Assembly: GCA_016794785.1 (NCBI GenBank)
Contig: JAEUHC010000008.1
Location: 62,001-126,000, forward strand
DNA length: 64,000 nucleotides
From: Opitutaceae bacterium
GTDB lineage: Bacteria > Verrucomicrobiota > Verrucomicrobiia > Opitutales > Opitutaceae
Direction of reading: 5' to 3'
Shown here in pieces: positions 7,302 to 16,236 of the stretch; the first letter of the stretch is position 1, and each line of letters starts with the position of its first letter. The notes beneath the pieces are model-generated. The model ran no database searches, was not told where the DNA came from, and saw nothing but the letters and a program-made list of their open reading frames with translations. The translations under genes were made by a program, and so were the position numbers.

Positions 7302-10187
7302 ATGAGTTCGCCCCGCCCTCTTCCTCTGTTCGCCGGCGCCGCCGCGCTCATCCTCGCCGCGATGCCGCTGCGCGCCGCGACTAACGCCGACGCCGAGGCG
7401 CTCTTCGTCCGCCGCGTGCTGCCGATGATGCACGACAAATGCCTCGCCTGCCACGGCAAGGACGAGGCCAAGATCAAGGGCGGCCTCGATCTGCGCACGC
7501 TCGCCGAGACGCTCGCGGGCGGCGACAGCGGCAAGCCCGCCCTCGTCGCCGGGAAGCCGGAACTCAGTCCCTTCTACCTCGCGATCACCCGCACCCACGA
7601 CGACTGGGAGGCGATGCCGCCCAAGGAAAACGACAAGCTCACCGCCGAGCAGGTGTCCTACGTGCGCGACTGGATCGCCGCCGGCGCGCCGTGGCCCGAC
7701 GCCGCGCGCGCCAAGGAACTGCTCGCGCAAAAGGACAAGTGGTCCGCCGACGACGGCATCGCAGTCCCGACCAGCGGCGGCCTCTCCGACGATTGGACGC
7801 ATCGCCGCTACAAACCCGCCGACCTCTGGGCCTACCAACCGCTGAAAAAGCCGGCGGTGCCGGCGGCTGTAGCAATCGTAAATCGTAAATCTGAAATCGT
7901 CAGTCCAGTGGACGCCTTCCTCGCCGCCCGCCTGCCCGCCGATCTGCCGCTCGCCCCGCCCGCCGACGCCCGCACCTTCATCCGCCGCGCCACCTTCGAC
8001 CTCCTCGGCCTCCCGCCCACGCCGGAGGAAATCGCATCGTTCGAGTCCGAGCACCGCCGCGATCCCCACGCCGCCACGCGCGACCTCATCGATCGCCTGC
8101 TCGCCTCGCCGCACTACGGCGAGCAATGGGGCCGGCACTGGCTCGATGTCGCGCGCTACGCCGACACGAGCGGCTTCGCCAACGACTACGCCCGCGGCAG
8201 CGCCTGGCGCTACCGCGACTACGTCGTGCGCGCCTTCAACGCCGACAAACCGTTCGATCAGTTCATCCGCGAGCAAATCGCCGGCGACGAGATCGCGCCC
8301 GACAACGCCGAGGCCATCGTCGCCACCGGCTTCCTGCGCATGGGCGCCTGGGAACTCACCGGCATGGAAGTCCCCAGGATCGCCCGCCAGCGGTTCCTCG
8401 ACGATGTGACCGACGGCGTGGGCCAGGCCTTCCTCGGCCACATGCTGCAGTGCGCGCGCTGCCACGACCACAAGTTCGATCCCGTGCCGACGCGCGACTA
8501 CTACTCCTTCCAGGCCGCCTTCGCCACCACGCAACTCTCCGAGCGCAAGGCCGACTTTCTGCCGACGGAAAACACCTCCGGCTTCGACGAGAAAAAATAC
8601 CTGCTCCAGCGCGAGGAGCACTACCGCGCCGAGCTCAAGCGCATCGACGCGATCTCGATGGCCGCGGCCCGCGCCTGGTATGCGGCAAGGAAGCTCGACC
8701 CCGCGCCGTTCGAGCAGGCCGCCGAGGAGGTGGTCGGTCGCAAGAACCCGCGCGGCCGCGACGCCGGCTACGGCGAAATCCGCTCCGCGCTCCAGCGGAA
8801 AAAGATCCCCGAGGACCAGATCCCGCCGCGTCACGCCGGACTGAGCGAGGAGGATTTGGGCAAGGAACGGGTCGCCCGCAAAGGCCTCGAGCGCATCCGT
8901 TGGGAACTCGACCGCTACGAGCCGATGGCGCTCTCCGTTTACGCGGGCCGCACGCCCGACGTGAAGACGGTGAGTGCCCCCATGCGCATGCCCGCCGCGC
9001 GGATGAGCGCCGGCGAGCTGGAGCAGACGCACATCCTCACCGGCGGCGACCCGTTCGCCAACGGCGCGCCCGTCACACCGGCCGTGCTCAGCGCGCCCAC
9101 CTCCGTCGGAAAAATGTCCGCCGCGCCCACCGTGCCCGCCGAGATCGAGGGCCGCCGCCGCGTCGTCGCCGACTGGATCGCGTCGCCTCAAAACCCGCTC
9201 GCCGCGCGCGTCGCCGTGAACCGGATCTGGCTCTGGCATTTCGGCACCGCGCTGGCCGGCAACCCCAACAACGTCGGCGCCACCGGCAAGAAGCCCACAC
9301 ACCCCGAGCTGCTCGACTGGCTCGCGGCGACGTTTGTCGAACAAGGCTGGTCGGTGAAGGCGCTGCACCGCCTCATCATGACCTCCGCCGCCTACCGCCG
9401 TGCGAGCGCACACCCGGCGCCCAAGCTCCTCGCCGAAAAGGATCCGGCGGGCACGAGCTACGCCGCGTTCAAGCCGCGCCGCCTCGCCGCCGAGGAATTT
9501 CGCGACGCGATGCTGCGCGTCACCGGCGAGCTCAACCCCGCGCTCGGCGGCATCCCCGTCCGCCCCGAGATTAACCGCGAGGCGGCGTTCCAGCCGCGCC
9601 AGGTCATGGGCACGTTTGCCGAGGCCTGGCAGGCCTCGCCGCTCCCCGCGCAGCGCCACCGCCGCACGCTCTACGCCCTGAAAATCCGCGGCCAGCCCGA
9701 TCCGTTCATGGAGGTGTTCAACGCCCCCAGCCCCGATCTCTCGTGCGAGGCGCGCGATGCCTCCACCGTCACGCCGCAGGCCTTCTCGCTCTTCAACAGC
9801 GAGGCGACGCTCGCCCGCGCCACCGCCTGGGCCGCGCGAGTGGCCAAAGAAACGAATTCCCGCGAAGCCGCCGTCGCGCGCGCCTACGCTCTCGCCTTCG
9901 GCCGCGCGCCGAGCGCCACTGAGATCAAGGCGAGCCTTGCGCATTGGGACGCGATGAGCGCCCGCCACCGCACGATCTCCGTGCCCAAGCCCGTCCTCCT
10001 GCGCGAGCTCCTGCGGGAAGCCGTCGAGGAAAACACCGGCACAAAATTCACCTTCAAGGAACCGCTCGAAGTTGCCGCCGACTTCGTGGCCGATCTTCAC
10101 ATCAGCGATCTCCCGCCCGAGACGCGCGGCCTCGCCGAACTCTGCCTCGTGCTGCTGAACGCGAACGAATTCGCCTACGTTTACTGA
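7302..10187 (+). CDS. Planctomycete-type cytochrome with DUF1549 and DUF1553 domains
   Basis: A 961-residue exported protein of the PSD1/DUF1549/DUF1553 group that is characteristic of Planctomycetota and Verrucomicrobiota. It has a signal peptide (about 1-25), a class-I-like heme-binding motif CLACH at 47-51, a DUF1549 region (about 200-400) with a second conserved CARCH at 384-388 followed by DHKFDP, and a DUF1553 region in the C-terminal third. The reaction is unknown. The family always sits beside DUF1501 genes, as here, and is thought to act in carbohydrate breakdown. An AT-rich stretch at 7871-7910, built of aaatcgt-like units, interrupts the otherwise GC-rich frame just before the DUF1549 core (VNRKSEIVS) and looks inserted. 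Confidence 0.93.
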   Translation: MSSPRPLPLFAGAAALILAAMPLRAATNADAEALFVRRVLPMMHDKCLACHGKDEAKIKGGLDLRTLAETLAGGDSGKPALVAGKPELSPFYLAITRTHDDWEAMPPKENDKLTAEQVSYVRDWIAAGAPWPDAARAKELLAQKDKWSADDGIAVPTSGGLSDDWTHRRYKPADLWAYQPLKKPAVPAAVAIVNRKSEIVSPVDAFLAARLPADLPLAPPADARTFIRRATFDLLGLPPTPEEIASFESEHRRDPHAATRDLIDRLLASPHYGEQWGRHWLDVARYADTSGFANDYARGSAWRYRDYVVRAFNADKPFDQFIREQIAGDEIAPDNAEAIVATGFLRMGAWELTGMEVPRIARQRFLDDVTDGVGQAFLGHMLQCARCHDHKFDPVPTRDYYSFQAAFATTQLSERKADFLPTENTSGFDEKKYLLQREEHYRAELKRIDAISMAAARAWYAARKLDPAPFEQAAEEVVGRKNPRGRDAGYGEIRSALQRKKIPEDQIPPRHAGLSEEDLGKERVARKGLERIRWELDRYEPMALSVYAGRTPDVKTVSAPMRMPAARMSAGELEQTHILTGGDPFANGAPVTPAVLSAPTSVGKMSAAPTVPAEIEGRRRVVADWIASPQNPLAARVAVNRIWLWHFGTALAGNPNNVGATGKKPTHPELLDWLAATFVEQGWSVKALHRLIMTSAAYRRASAHPAPKLLAEKDPAGTSYAAFKPRRLAAEEFRDAMLRVTGELNPALGGIPVRPEINREAAFQPRQVMGTFAEAWQASPLPAQRHRRTLYALKIRGQPDPFMEVFNAPSPDLSCEARDASTVTPQAFSLFNSEATLARATAWAARVAKETNSREAAVARAYALAFGRAPSATEIKASLAHWDAMSARHRTISVPKPVLLRELLREAVEENTGTKFTFKEPLEVAADFVADLHISDLPPETRGLAELCLVLLNANEFAYVY
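7871..7910. repeat. AT-rich heptamer-like repeat inside the DUF1549/DUF1553 gene
   Basis: A 40-base patch of tandem aatcgta / aaatctg / aaatcgt units is embedded in a GC-rich coding region and read in frame as VNRKSEIVS. The flanking protein (KKPAVPAA before, PVDAFLAARL after) matches the usual family layout, so the patch is an insertion that keeps the frame. Confidence 0.55.
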
Positions 10188-10209
10188 AAACCTCCACCTC
10201 CGCCCCGCC

Positions 10210-11652
10210 ATGAACCCTCGCTTCCCCTGCGCCGGCCTCCGAGCCCTCCACGCTCCCACGCGCCGTGACTTCATCTACGGTCTCGGCGCCAGTATCGGCA
10301 GCCTCGCGCTCACGTCGCTACTCGCCGCGGAAAACAAAAACACGCCCGCCGCCGCCCCCGGCCCGCTCGCGCCGAAGAACCCACACCACAAGGCCCGCGC
10401 CAAGAACTGCATTTTCCTCATGATGGAGGGCGGCCCGTCGCACATCGACACCTTTGACCCCAAGCCCAAGCTCGCGCAGCTCCACCTGCAGGAGTTCACG
10501 CGCGAGGGGAAGATGAAGTCCGCGATGGAGAGCGGCAAACGCTACTACGTGCAGTCGCCATTCTCCTTCACGAAGGCAGGCCAGAGCGGCGCCGACATCG
10601 CGACCAACTGGGAGCACCTCGCCAAGGTCGTGGACGATATCTGTTTCTACCGCGGCTGCCAGGTCGACAGCGTCAACCACCCGACCGCGATGTATCAGAT
10701 GAACACGGGCAACCGCTTCGGCGGCGACCCCGCGCTCGGCTCATGGGTCAACTACGGCCTCGGCACGCTCAACCAGAACCTCCCCGGCTTCATCGTGCTG
10801 CCCGAGGTGTCGTTTCCGCAGGGCGGATCGCCCAACTGGGGCAACGGTTTCCTGCCCGCGAGTTTTCAGGGCACCGCGCTGCGCCCCAAAGGCTCGCCCA
10901 TCCTCGACCTCACGCCGCCCGCCGGCATCACGCGCGATCACCAGCGCGCCAACCTCGACCTCCTCGCTTCGCTCAACGCCGCGCACGCCGCCGCGCACCC
11001 CACGCACGAGGAACTCGCCGCGCGCACCGAGTCCTATGAGCTCGCGTTCCGCATGCAACTCCAGGTCCCCGGCATCCTCGACCTCGCGCAGGAGGACGAG
11101 AAAACGAAAACGGCCTACGGCCTCGGCGCCGACGCCACCGATGCCTTCGGCCGGAAATGCCTCCTCGCCCGCCGCCTCGTCGAGAAAGGCGTGCGCTTCG
11201 TGCAGGTCTACGCGGGCACATGGGACAGCCACGACTACATCGAGCGCGCCCACGGCAACCTCGTCCGCAACGTGGACCAGCCGATCGCCGCCCTCATCGC
11301 CGACTTGAAGCAGCGCGGCCTGCTCGAGGACACGCTCGTCGTCTGGTGCGGCGAGTTCGGCCGCACGCCCGACAACGGCGTGCGCGGCGGCACCGCCTAC
11401 GGCCGCGACCACAACCCCTTTGCGATGACCATCTGGATGGCCGGCGGCGGCGTGAAGGCAGGCCACACCATCGGTGCGACCGACGAACTCGGCGACAAGG
11501 CCGTCGACGTTGTGCATCATGTCCGCGACCTGCACGTGACGCTCCTCCATCTCCTCGGCCTCGACGACAACAAGCTCACCTACTTCCACGGCGGCCGCTT
11601 CAAGCAGCTCAGCCAATTCGGGGGGGCGGTGATCAAGGAATTGATCGCGTGA
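10210..11652 (+). CDS. DUF1501 family protein with Tat signal
   Basis: A 480-residue member of DUF1501, a family with an alkaline-phosphatase/sulfatase-like fold and no settled function. The N-terminus has a twin-arginine signal (TRRDF at 17-21 followed by a hydrophobic stretch to about residue 40), so it is probably exported folded. Typical blocks are visible: MMEGGPSHIDTFDPKP near residues 75-90, the TWDSHDY region, WCGEFGRTP and GRDHNP, which resemble sulfatase metal-site motifs. It lies 22 bases after the DUF1549/DUF1553 gene, the usual two-gene unit. The two products probably act together in the periplasm. Confidence 0.93.
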   Translation: MNPRFPCAGLRALHAPTRRDFIYGLGASIGSLALTSLLAAENKNTPAAAPGPLAPKNPHHKARAKNCIFLMMEGGPSHIDTFDPKPKLAQLHLQEFTREGKMKSAMESGKRYYVQSPFSFTKAGQSGADIATNWEHLAKVVDDICFYRGCQVDSVNHPTAMYQMNTGNRFGGDPALGSWVNYGLGTLNQNLPGFIVLPEVSFPQGGSPNWGNGFLPASFQGTALRPKGSPILDLTPPAGITRDHQRANLDLLASLNAAHAAAHPTHEELAARTESYELAFRMQLQVPGILDLAQEDEKTKTAYGLGADATDAFGRKCLLARRLVEKGVRFVQVYAGTWDSHDYIERAHGNLVRNVDQPIAALIADLKQRGLLEDTLVVWCGEFGRTPDNGVRGGTAYGRDHNPFAMTIWMAGGGVKAGHTIGATDELGDKAVDVVHHVRDLHVTLLHLLGLDDNKLTYFHGGRFKQLSQFGGAVIKELIA

Positions 11653-11662
11653 GCGGTCGTGG

Positions 11663-11681
11663 ACGAGGCGTCCTGCCTCGT
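11663..11681 (+). terminator. Hairpin after the DUF1501 gene
   Basis: A 7-bp perfect stem (acgaggc / gcctcgt) with the 5-base loop gtcct begins 10 bases after the DUF1501 stop. There is no T-run behind it, so it is either a weak terminator or a REP-like palindrome. It separates the GC-rich unit from the lower-GC gene that follows. Confidence 0.4.
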
Positions 11682-11699
11682 GCCAGTTTCCCAAAGACA

Positions 11700-12014
11700 A
11701 TGAGCCGCCGCGCCACGTTTGAAAAAGTTGCTGACTTTATCGTGGATGAAGTCCGATTCGATCGAGGTCGCATAGGATACGACACGTCGCTGACCAAGGA
11801 TTTGGGATTGGATGGCGATGACGCCGTTAATTTTTTCGACGGGTTCCAACAGCAGTTTGGCGTCAACCTGACTGGAATTCAATGGAAGAGACATTTCGGA
11901 GATGAAGGATTGGATCATTTTCTGATTTTCTGGCCACCGTTCTGGCGCGACTTGGCGCGCAAAAAACAAATTCATGTCCGAGATCTCGTCGAAGCCGTGG
12001 AAGCTGGCCGATAG
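11700..12014 (+). CDS. DUF1493 family, acyl-carrier-protein-like small protein
   Basis: A 104-residue protein resembling DUF1493, a family with an acyl-carrier-protein-like helical fold. The motif DLGLDGDDAVNFF sits where carrier proteins have LGxDS. The phosphopantetheine-accepting Ser is replaced by Gly, so it cannot be a classical carrier. The family shows this commonly and its function is not known. Base composition is clearly less GC-rich than the flanking genes, with runs such as gaaaaagttgctgacttt, and the gene splits an otherwise coherent degradative cluster. Both facts suggest acquisition by transfer. The ATG at 11700 follows no recognisable ribosome-binding site. Confidence 0.7.
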   Translation: MSRRATFEKVADFIVDEVRFDRGRIGYDTSLTKDLGLDGDDAVNFFDGFQQQFGVNLTGIQWKRHFGDEGLDHFLIFWPPFWRDLARKKQIHVRDLVEAVEAGR

Positions 12015-12090
12015 GTCATGAGCTACGATGATGAGCTTCATCGGAAGGATTCGTCTTTGAAGCGCCAGTAGCACGTTGTCTCTTTCCCCC

Positions 12091-13503
12091 ATGACTCTCC
12101 GTCTACTCTTCGCCCTATGCCTCGCCACGCTCGCCGCTCACGCGGCCACGCCTGCGCGTCCGCCCAACATCCTCCTCGTCGTCGCGGACCAGTGGCGGGC
12201 GCAGGCGTTTGGCTATGCGGGCGATCCCAACGTCCGCACCCCGAACTTTGATCGGTTCGAGCGCGAGAGTGTCCATTTCACGCAGGCCGTCTCGGGCATG
12301 CCGGTCTGCACGCCGATGCGCGCCACGCTGCTCACGGGCCAGCGGCCGCAGACGCACGGGCTGTTCCTCAACGACGTGCCGCTCAACCCGCAGGCCATCA
12401 CGCTCGCCAAGGAACTGAAGGCCGCCGGCTACGCCACGGGCATGATTGGCAAGTGGCACATTGATGGCCACGGCCGCTCCAGCTACATCCCGCCCGAGCG
12501 CCGGCAGGGCTTCGACTACTGGAAGGTTCTCGAATGCACCCACGCCTACAACAAGTCGCCCTACTACGCCGACGGCCCCGAGAAACTCATGTGGGAGGGC
12601 TACGATGCGCAGGCCCAGACACGCGATGCGCAGCAGTTCATCCGCGACCGCGCGAAGACGGCATCCGCGAAGCCGTTCTTCCTCCAGCTCTCCTGGGGGC
12701 CGCCGCACAATCCTTATGAAACCGCGCCCGCGAACTACCGCGCGATGTATTCCGCCGAAAAAATCCAGCTTCGCCCGAATGTCCCGCCCTCGCATGCCGT
12801 GCCCACGCGCGCCGCGCTTGCCGGCTACTACGCGCACTGCACGGCGCTCGACGATTGCTTCGCCGATCTGCTGCGCACGCTCGACGAGGCCGGTGTCGCG
12901 GACAACACCATCGTCGTCTTCACCTCAGACCACGGCGACATGATCGGCTCACACGCGCAGCAGCGGAAGCAGCGGCCGTGGGAGGAGTCCGTGCGCATCC
13001 CGATGCTGTGGCGCCTGCCGAAAGCCCTCGGCATCGCTCCGCAGCGCACCGCCGCGACGATCAATACCGAGGACATCATGCCCACGCTGCTGGCCCTCTG
13101 CGGGCGAGCTATTCCCCAAACCGTCGAGGGTTTCGATTTCAGCGGTCACCTGCGCGGCGGCGCCGATCCTTCCGGCGGCGCGACGATCATCCGCTGCACG
13201 TCGCCCTTCGGCGAATTTCAGCGCAGCAACGGCGGCAAGGAATACCGCCAGGTCCGCACCGCACGCTACAGCTATGTGCGCGATCTCGAGGGGCCGTGGC
13301 TGCTCTACGATCACGAGCGCGATCCCTACGAGCTGGACAACCTCGTGAACAAGCCCGAGCACGCCAGACTTCAGGCTGAGCTCGACGCCTTGCTGAAGGG
13401 GAAGCTCGCCGAGCAAAAGGACGAATTCCTCCCCGGCCCCGCCTACGTCGCGAAATGGGGCTACAAGGTGGACGCCCGCGGCACCGTGCCCTACGCGCCG
13501 TAG
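12091..13503 (+). CDS. Secreted type I sulfatase
   Basis: A 470-residue sulfatase with an N-terminal signal peptide (about 1-18). The formylglycine motif C73-T-P-M-R77 is intact, so the enzyme should be matured by a formylglycine-generating system (none is visible in this window). The N-terminal metal site reads VVADQWR (D33, Q34), GKWHIDG is present near residue 120, and FTSDHGDMIG supplies the second Asp/His pair. It is predicted to cleave sulfate esters in the periplasm or outside. The ATG at 12091 is preferred over a TTG 15 bases upstream because it begins the signal peptide cleanly. Together with the partial sulfatase at the window edge it suggests use of a sulfated glycan; the substrate is not readable. 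Confidence 0.93.
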   Translation: MTLRLLFALCLATLAAHAATPARPPNILLVVADQWRAQAFGYAGDPNVRTPNFDRFERESVHFTQAVSGMPVCTPMRATLLTGQRPQTHGLFLNDVPLNPQAITLAKELKAAGYATGMIGKWHIDGHGRSSYIPPERRQGFDYWKVLECTHAYNKSPYYADGPEKLMWEGYDAQAQTRDAQQFIRDRAKTASAKPFFLQLSWGPPHNPYETAPANYRAMYSAEKIQLRPNVPPSHAVPTRAALAGYYAHCTALDDCFADLLRTLDEAGVADNTIVVFTSDHGDMIGSHAQQRKQRPWEESVRIPMLWRLPKALGIAPQRTAATINTEDIMPTLLALCGRAIPQTVEGFDFSGHLRGGADPSGGATIIRCTSPFGEFQRSNGGKEYRQVRTARYSYVRDLEGPWLLYDHERDPYELDNLVNKPEHARLQAELDALLKGKLAEQKDEFLPGPAYVAKWGYKVDARGTVPYAP

Positions 13504-13544
13504 CCCGCAAGCGGCGGCCGGCGACTATCATTCACGTCAACTAC

Positions 13545-13679
13545 GGTATCGTCATCAGCCCCTCGGGCAGAACGGCGATGGAGGTCTTTTCGGCGTCGAT
13601 GTTGTCGAGCATCACTGACGCCGAGCCGTGCGAGAAGAGGATGCTCTTGAAGCTGCCGGAATCGGGAAACCCGTCGCCC
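13545..13679 (-). pseudogene. Internally deleted remnant of a larA-like gene
   Basis: Two blocks match the 3' part of the intact larA-like gene at 29938-31209, in the same order and orientation. Bases 13545-13581 match 29950-29986 at 32 of 37 positions. Bases 13585-13679 match 30162-30256 without gaps, including 18 identical bases across the FLFSHAS region. The intervening ~175 bases of the intact copy are missing, and both ends of the gene are absent. This is a decayed duplicate or the remnant of a related gene. It makes no plausible protein. Confidence 0.8.
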
Positions 13680-13737
13680 CCGATCGCCAGTGGGCACGTC
13701 TCATCCCAACCAACGTCCGCTTCCTTTTAGACCTCTG

Positions 13738-13811
13738 CCATTGCGAGGTGCACGCAGCACGCCGGGGCAATTCCAACTGGATTGCTTCGTCGCTCCGCTC
13801 CTCGCAATGAC
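13738..13811. repeat. Dispersed palindromic repeat, copy 1
   Basis: The outer arms cattgcgagg (13739-13748) and cctcgcaatg (13800-13809) are perfect inverted repeats. The right part, ending in ctcctcgcaatgac, matches copy 2 (33690-33763) at 33 of 35 positions. This is the common bacterial attgcgaggagcgaagcgac-type intergenic repeat, perhaps a non-autonomous mobile palindrome. It sits in the gene-poor stretch 13504-13848 next to the larA remnant. Nothing else is seen in that stretch. Confidence 0.75.
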
Positions 13812-13848
13812 TGTCCAAAAGCGAAAGGACGTTGGTATCAGACCGCGC

Positions 13849-14019
13849 CTACTTGACCCCTCCGCGAATCACGCCCGCGAGGAGCGACACGATCAGCAGC
13901 ACGACGAACACATAGAACAGAATCTTGGCGATGCCGGCGGCGGCACCGGCCACGCCGGCGAACCCGAGCACGCCGGCGATGATGGCAATGACGAGGAAGA
14001 TGAGAGTCCAGCGGAGCAT
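13849..14019 (-). CDS. DUF1328 small membrane protein
   Basis: A 56-residue protein with two hydrophobic segments (about 3-22 and 30-50) matching the DUF1328/YtjA family: [16 protein letters not shown] at the start and [14 protein letters not shown] in the middle. Members are small inner-membrane proteins often induced by stress; the mechanism is unknown. The 34 bases before the ATG contain no G and no ribosome-binding sequence, a trait shared with several other small genes here. It starts the minus-strand stress-gene group seen up to 18342. Confidence 0.85.
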   Translation of the reverse strand: MLRWTLIFLVIAIIAGVLGFAGVAGAAAGIAKILFYVFVVLLIVSLLAGVIRGGVK

Positions 14020-14089
14020 GATGGGAGGGAGTTGTGGGTGATGGGAGGGGTGGCGGGATGCCAGGAGCCGAAAGCGTCTGCGACTTGCG

Positions 14090-15187
14090 TCACAACGCGC
14101 GGGAGAGAGTGATCGAACCGAAATTCGTCCAGTTGTTGCGCTGGGTCTTGAATTCCTTGGTGCGCCACACCTGCGTGTAGGTGAGCTGCCAAGGGCCGGC
14201 AATGAGACCCACGCCGGCGGTCAGGTCGGCGACGAACGGCTCCTTGTCGACGGAGCGGCTCGCGCGAAAGGTATTGCCGTCGAGAAAAATGTCGCGGGCC
14301 ACGGCGCGACCATCGGCGGCGCCAAAGACAAAGAGGCTCAGGTTGCGATCGAGCGCGACGCGTGGATCGAGGTCGTCGGTGGGCCCGCCGCCGACGCTGC
14401 CGGGCCGGGCGAGCTGCACGCCAAAATCGCTGGGCAGATTCAGGCCGAGGCGCAGCGTGCCGCCGGCGTTGGCGTAGGTTTGCACGTTGCCGAGGCTCAC
14501 ACCGGCGTGCGGCACGAGGTCAACGCCCAAGGTCTGAACGAGCGCCCGGCCGTAAAGGCGCCAGCGGCGTTCATAGGCCAGGTTCACGCCGATCTCGTCG
14601 CGCAGCTGATAGTCCCAGCCGCGCGGGCGCACACTGCCGTTCCACTGATGAACGATGCGCTGCGAATCCTCCGCGAGACTGTGCGGGCCGATAACGCCGG
14701 CCTGCAGCGCAAAGGTGTCGGCCACATTCAGCGTCTTGCTGACGAAGGCCAGCTCGAGGTAGCTCCAACCCGCGTAGGGCCGGTCGGTCGGATCGGGATT
14801 GGTGACCCTGACGTCGTTCGGCGTGTAAATGTTCTGGCCGAAGGCGAAGCCGATGTTTTTCTGCCCATCGGAGCGGTTCACGAACGGCAGCGCCTCAAGG
14901 AAAGCCTGCCGCCAGCCGGTCTGGCCCCAGCCGGTAAGATCGGCCGAGAGCCAGGAGAATTTCACGCCATTGGTATAGTGGCGATCCGTGCCGGCAAACG
15001 TGTCGTTCTCGAAATACACCGTGAACACCGGGGCGGAACGGGCGCGCGCCGTGTCTGGTCCACTATTGGCCCCGGTTTGATCGGCACCCATCGTGACAAC
15101 CGGACCGATCATGAGAAGCAGCGCCCAAGCCAGAAGTCGCCCTGGAGCCCCATCATATTGGCCCGATCTGAAGGAATGGAATTTCAT
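14090..15187 (-). CDS. LpxR-family lipid A 3'-O-deacylase (DUF2219)
   Basis: A 365-residue outer-membrane beta-barrel enzyme family that removes the 3'-acyloxyacyl chain of lipid A. A signal peptide covers about residues 1-34. The family signature E60-N-D62, then TDRHYTNG up to FSW, holds the expected catalytic Asn/Asp and Thr/His neighbourhood. A second family block, DRPYAGW, is at 135-141, and the C-terminus is amphipathic barrel-like. The usual length is about 300-350, so it is complete. The next minus-strand gene ends 11 bases upstream of its start region, so the two may be cotranscribed. Activity on this organism's lipid A is inferred from the family only. Confidence 0.85.
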   Translation of the reverse strand: MKFHSFRSGQYDGAPGRLLAWALLLMIGPVVTMGADQTGANSGPDTARARSAPVFTVYFENDTFAGTDRHYTNGVKFSWLSADLTGWGQTGWRQAFLEALPFVNRSDGQKNIGFAFGQNIYTPNDVRVTNPDPTDRPYAGWSYLELAFVSKTLNVADTFALQAGVIGPHSLAEDSQRIVHQWNGSVRPRGWDYQLRDEIGVNLAYERRWRLYGRALVQTLGVDLVPHAGVSLGNVQTYANAGGTLRLGLNLPSDFGVQLARPGSVGGGPTDDLDPRVALDRNLSLFVFGAADGRAVARDIFLDGNTFRASRSVDKEPFVADLTAGVGLIAGPWQLTYTQVWRTKEFKTQRNNWTNFGSITLSRAL

Positions 15188-15198
15188 CCAGCGGTAGA

Positions 15199-16182
15199 TT
15201 AGAATTCGTTCTCGGCCTTTGAGGCGAAGCGGGCGCCCTGATAGCCGCCGTAAGCGGCGGAGGCCGCGCCCAAGAGAAACGCAGCGAAAGCGCAGAGCGA
15301 GAGGAGCGCGAGCGTGCCGGCGGCTTTGTCCGCGGCCACGCGAGCCTTGGCTGCAGCCGCATTTTTGGCTGCGGCGAGATCGGCCCGCAGGCGATCGTAA
15401 GAAGCCGTCCAGTCAGCGACCATCTTTTCGGCCTCGGATTCGCTCAGGCCGGAGGCCTCCACCAAAGCTTTTTGCACAGCGGCGCGTTTGGCGGCTTTGT
15501 CTCCCGCCGGGCTTTCTTCCGCCTCGTGAATGGGGTTGAAAAACCGTGCCAGGGCAAACCCCAGCTCGCGCTTAGCTCGGATGCCAGCGGCGGGGGCGCG
15601 GGTGGCGGCGTTTGCGGGCCGATGGGCGAGCGCTTCCTCGGCGAAGCTGGCTAGAGTGTCGCCGGATTGTTTCACTGCATCTTTGGCGAGATCAGCCACA
15701 CCACCTGCCACGGCTGCCATCGGTTTACCGGCCAGTGACAGGCCTCCGCCTACGAGCTTCGAAAGATCGCCGAGCACCCAGCCTGCTCCCAATGCCACAA
15801 TCAGCACGCCCGCTACTGTCGCCGTGCACCACACACTGAAGCCGTGGAGGGCGCCCGTGTCTCGCGCGGCGACCGGAGTGAAGCGCCCGGCAACCCACCC
15901 GCCAAACCAGAGCGCGAGGACCGCACTGAGACCCTGAATTACCGCTGCGCCCATGCTCAGATCGGCGACGGGATTCTCCTCGGTGATGGGATTATAGATG
16001 GCGAAACCAAGTCCCGCGCCGAGCATCATGAAGAGGACTTGCAAGGCCATGGCTGTGCCCAGTCCGGCCAAGATAGCGGCCCAAGAGACTGAGTTTCTAA
16101 ATCGCACGGGACCAGAACCCGGTGGAATAGTGATTTCTGAAATCGAAACACCGGCAGTGGGATGGAGGGTATCGGGAGGCAT
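15199..16182 (-). CDS. Hypothetical multi-pass membrane protein with soluble helical insert
   Basis: A 327-residue protein not assigned to a named family. After ~25 polar residues there are hydrophobic segments around ILAGLGTAMALQVLFMMLGAGLG, VIQGLSAVLALWFGGWVAG and CTATVAGVLIVALGAGWVLG. A ~130-residue Ala/Lys/Glu-rich helical region comes next, and a last membrane segment (LLSLCAFAAFLLGAASAAYGG) near the C-terminus. The architecture resembles verrucomicrobial general-stress membrane proteins found beside CsbD and YciF genes. The ATG at 16182 was chosen over a TTG at 16236; a 17-base G-free leader precedes it. Function unknown. Confidence 0.75.
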   Translation of the reverse strand: MPPDTLHPTAGVSISEITIPPGSGPVRFRNSVSWAAILAGLGTAMALQVLFMMLGAGLGFAIYNPITEENPVADLSMGAAVIQGLSAVLALWFGGWVAGRFTPVAARDTGALHGFSVWCTATVAGVLIVALGAGWVLGDLSKLVGGGLSLAGKPMAAVAGGVADLAKDAVKQSGDTLASFAEEALAHRPANAATRAPAAGIRAKRELGFALARFFNPIHEAEESPAGDKAAKRAAVQKALVEASGLSESEAEKMVADWTASYDRLRADLAAAKNAAAAKARVAADKAAGTLALLSLCAFAAFLLGAASAAYGGYQGARFASKAENEF

Positions 16183-16236
16183 GTGATGTGGAGTGGGATC
16201 GAAAGGCTGAGATTGAGATGGAGACAGGAAATGCAA

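Noticed and set aside
13455..13730. Plus-strand open frame after the second sulfatase
   Set aside because: It is antisense to the larA-like remnant and its translation has no protein character.
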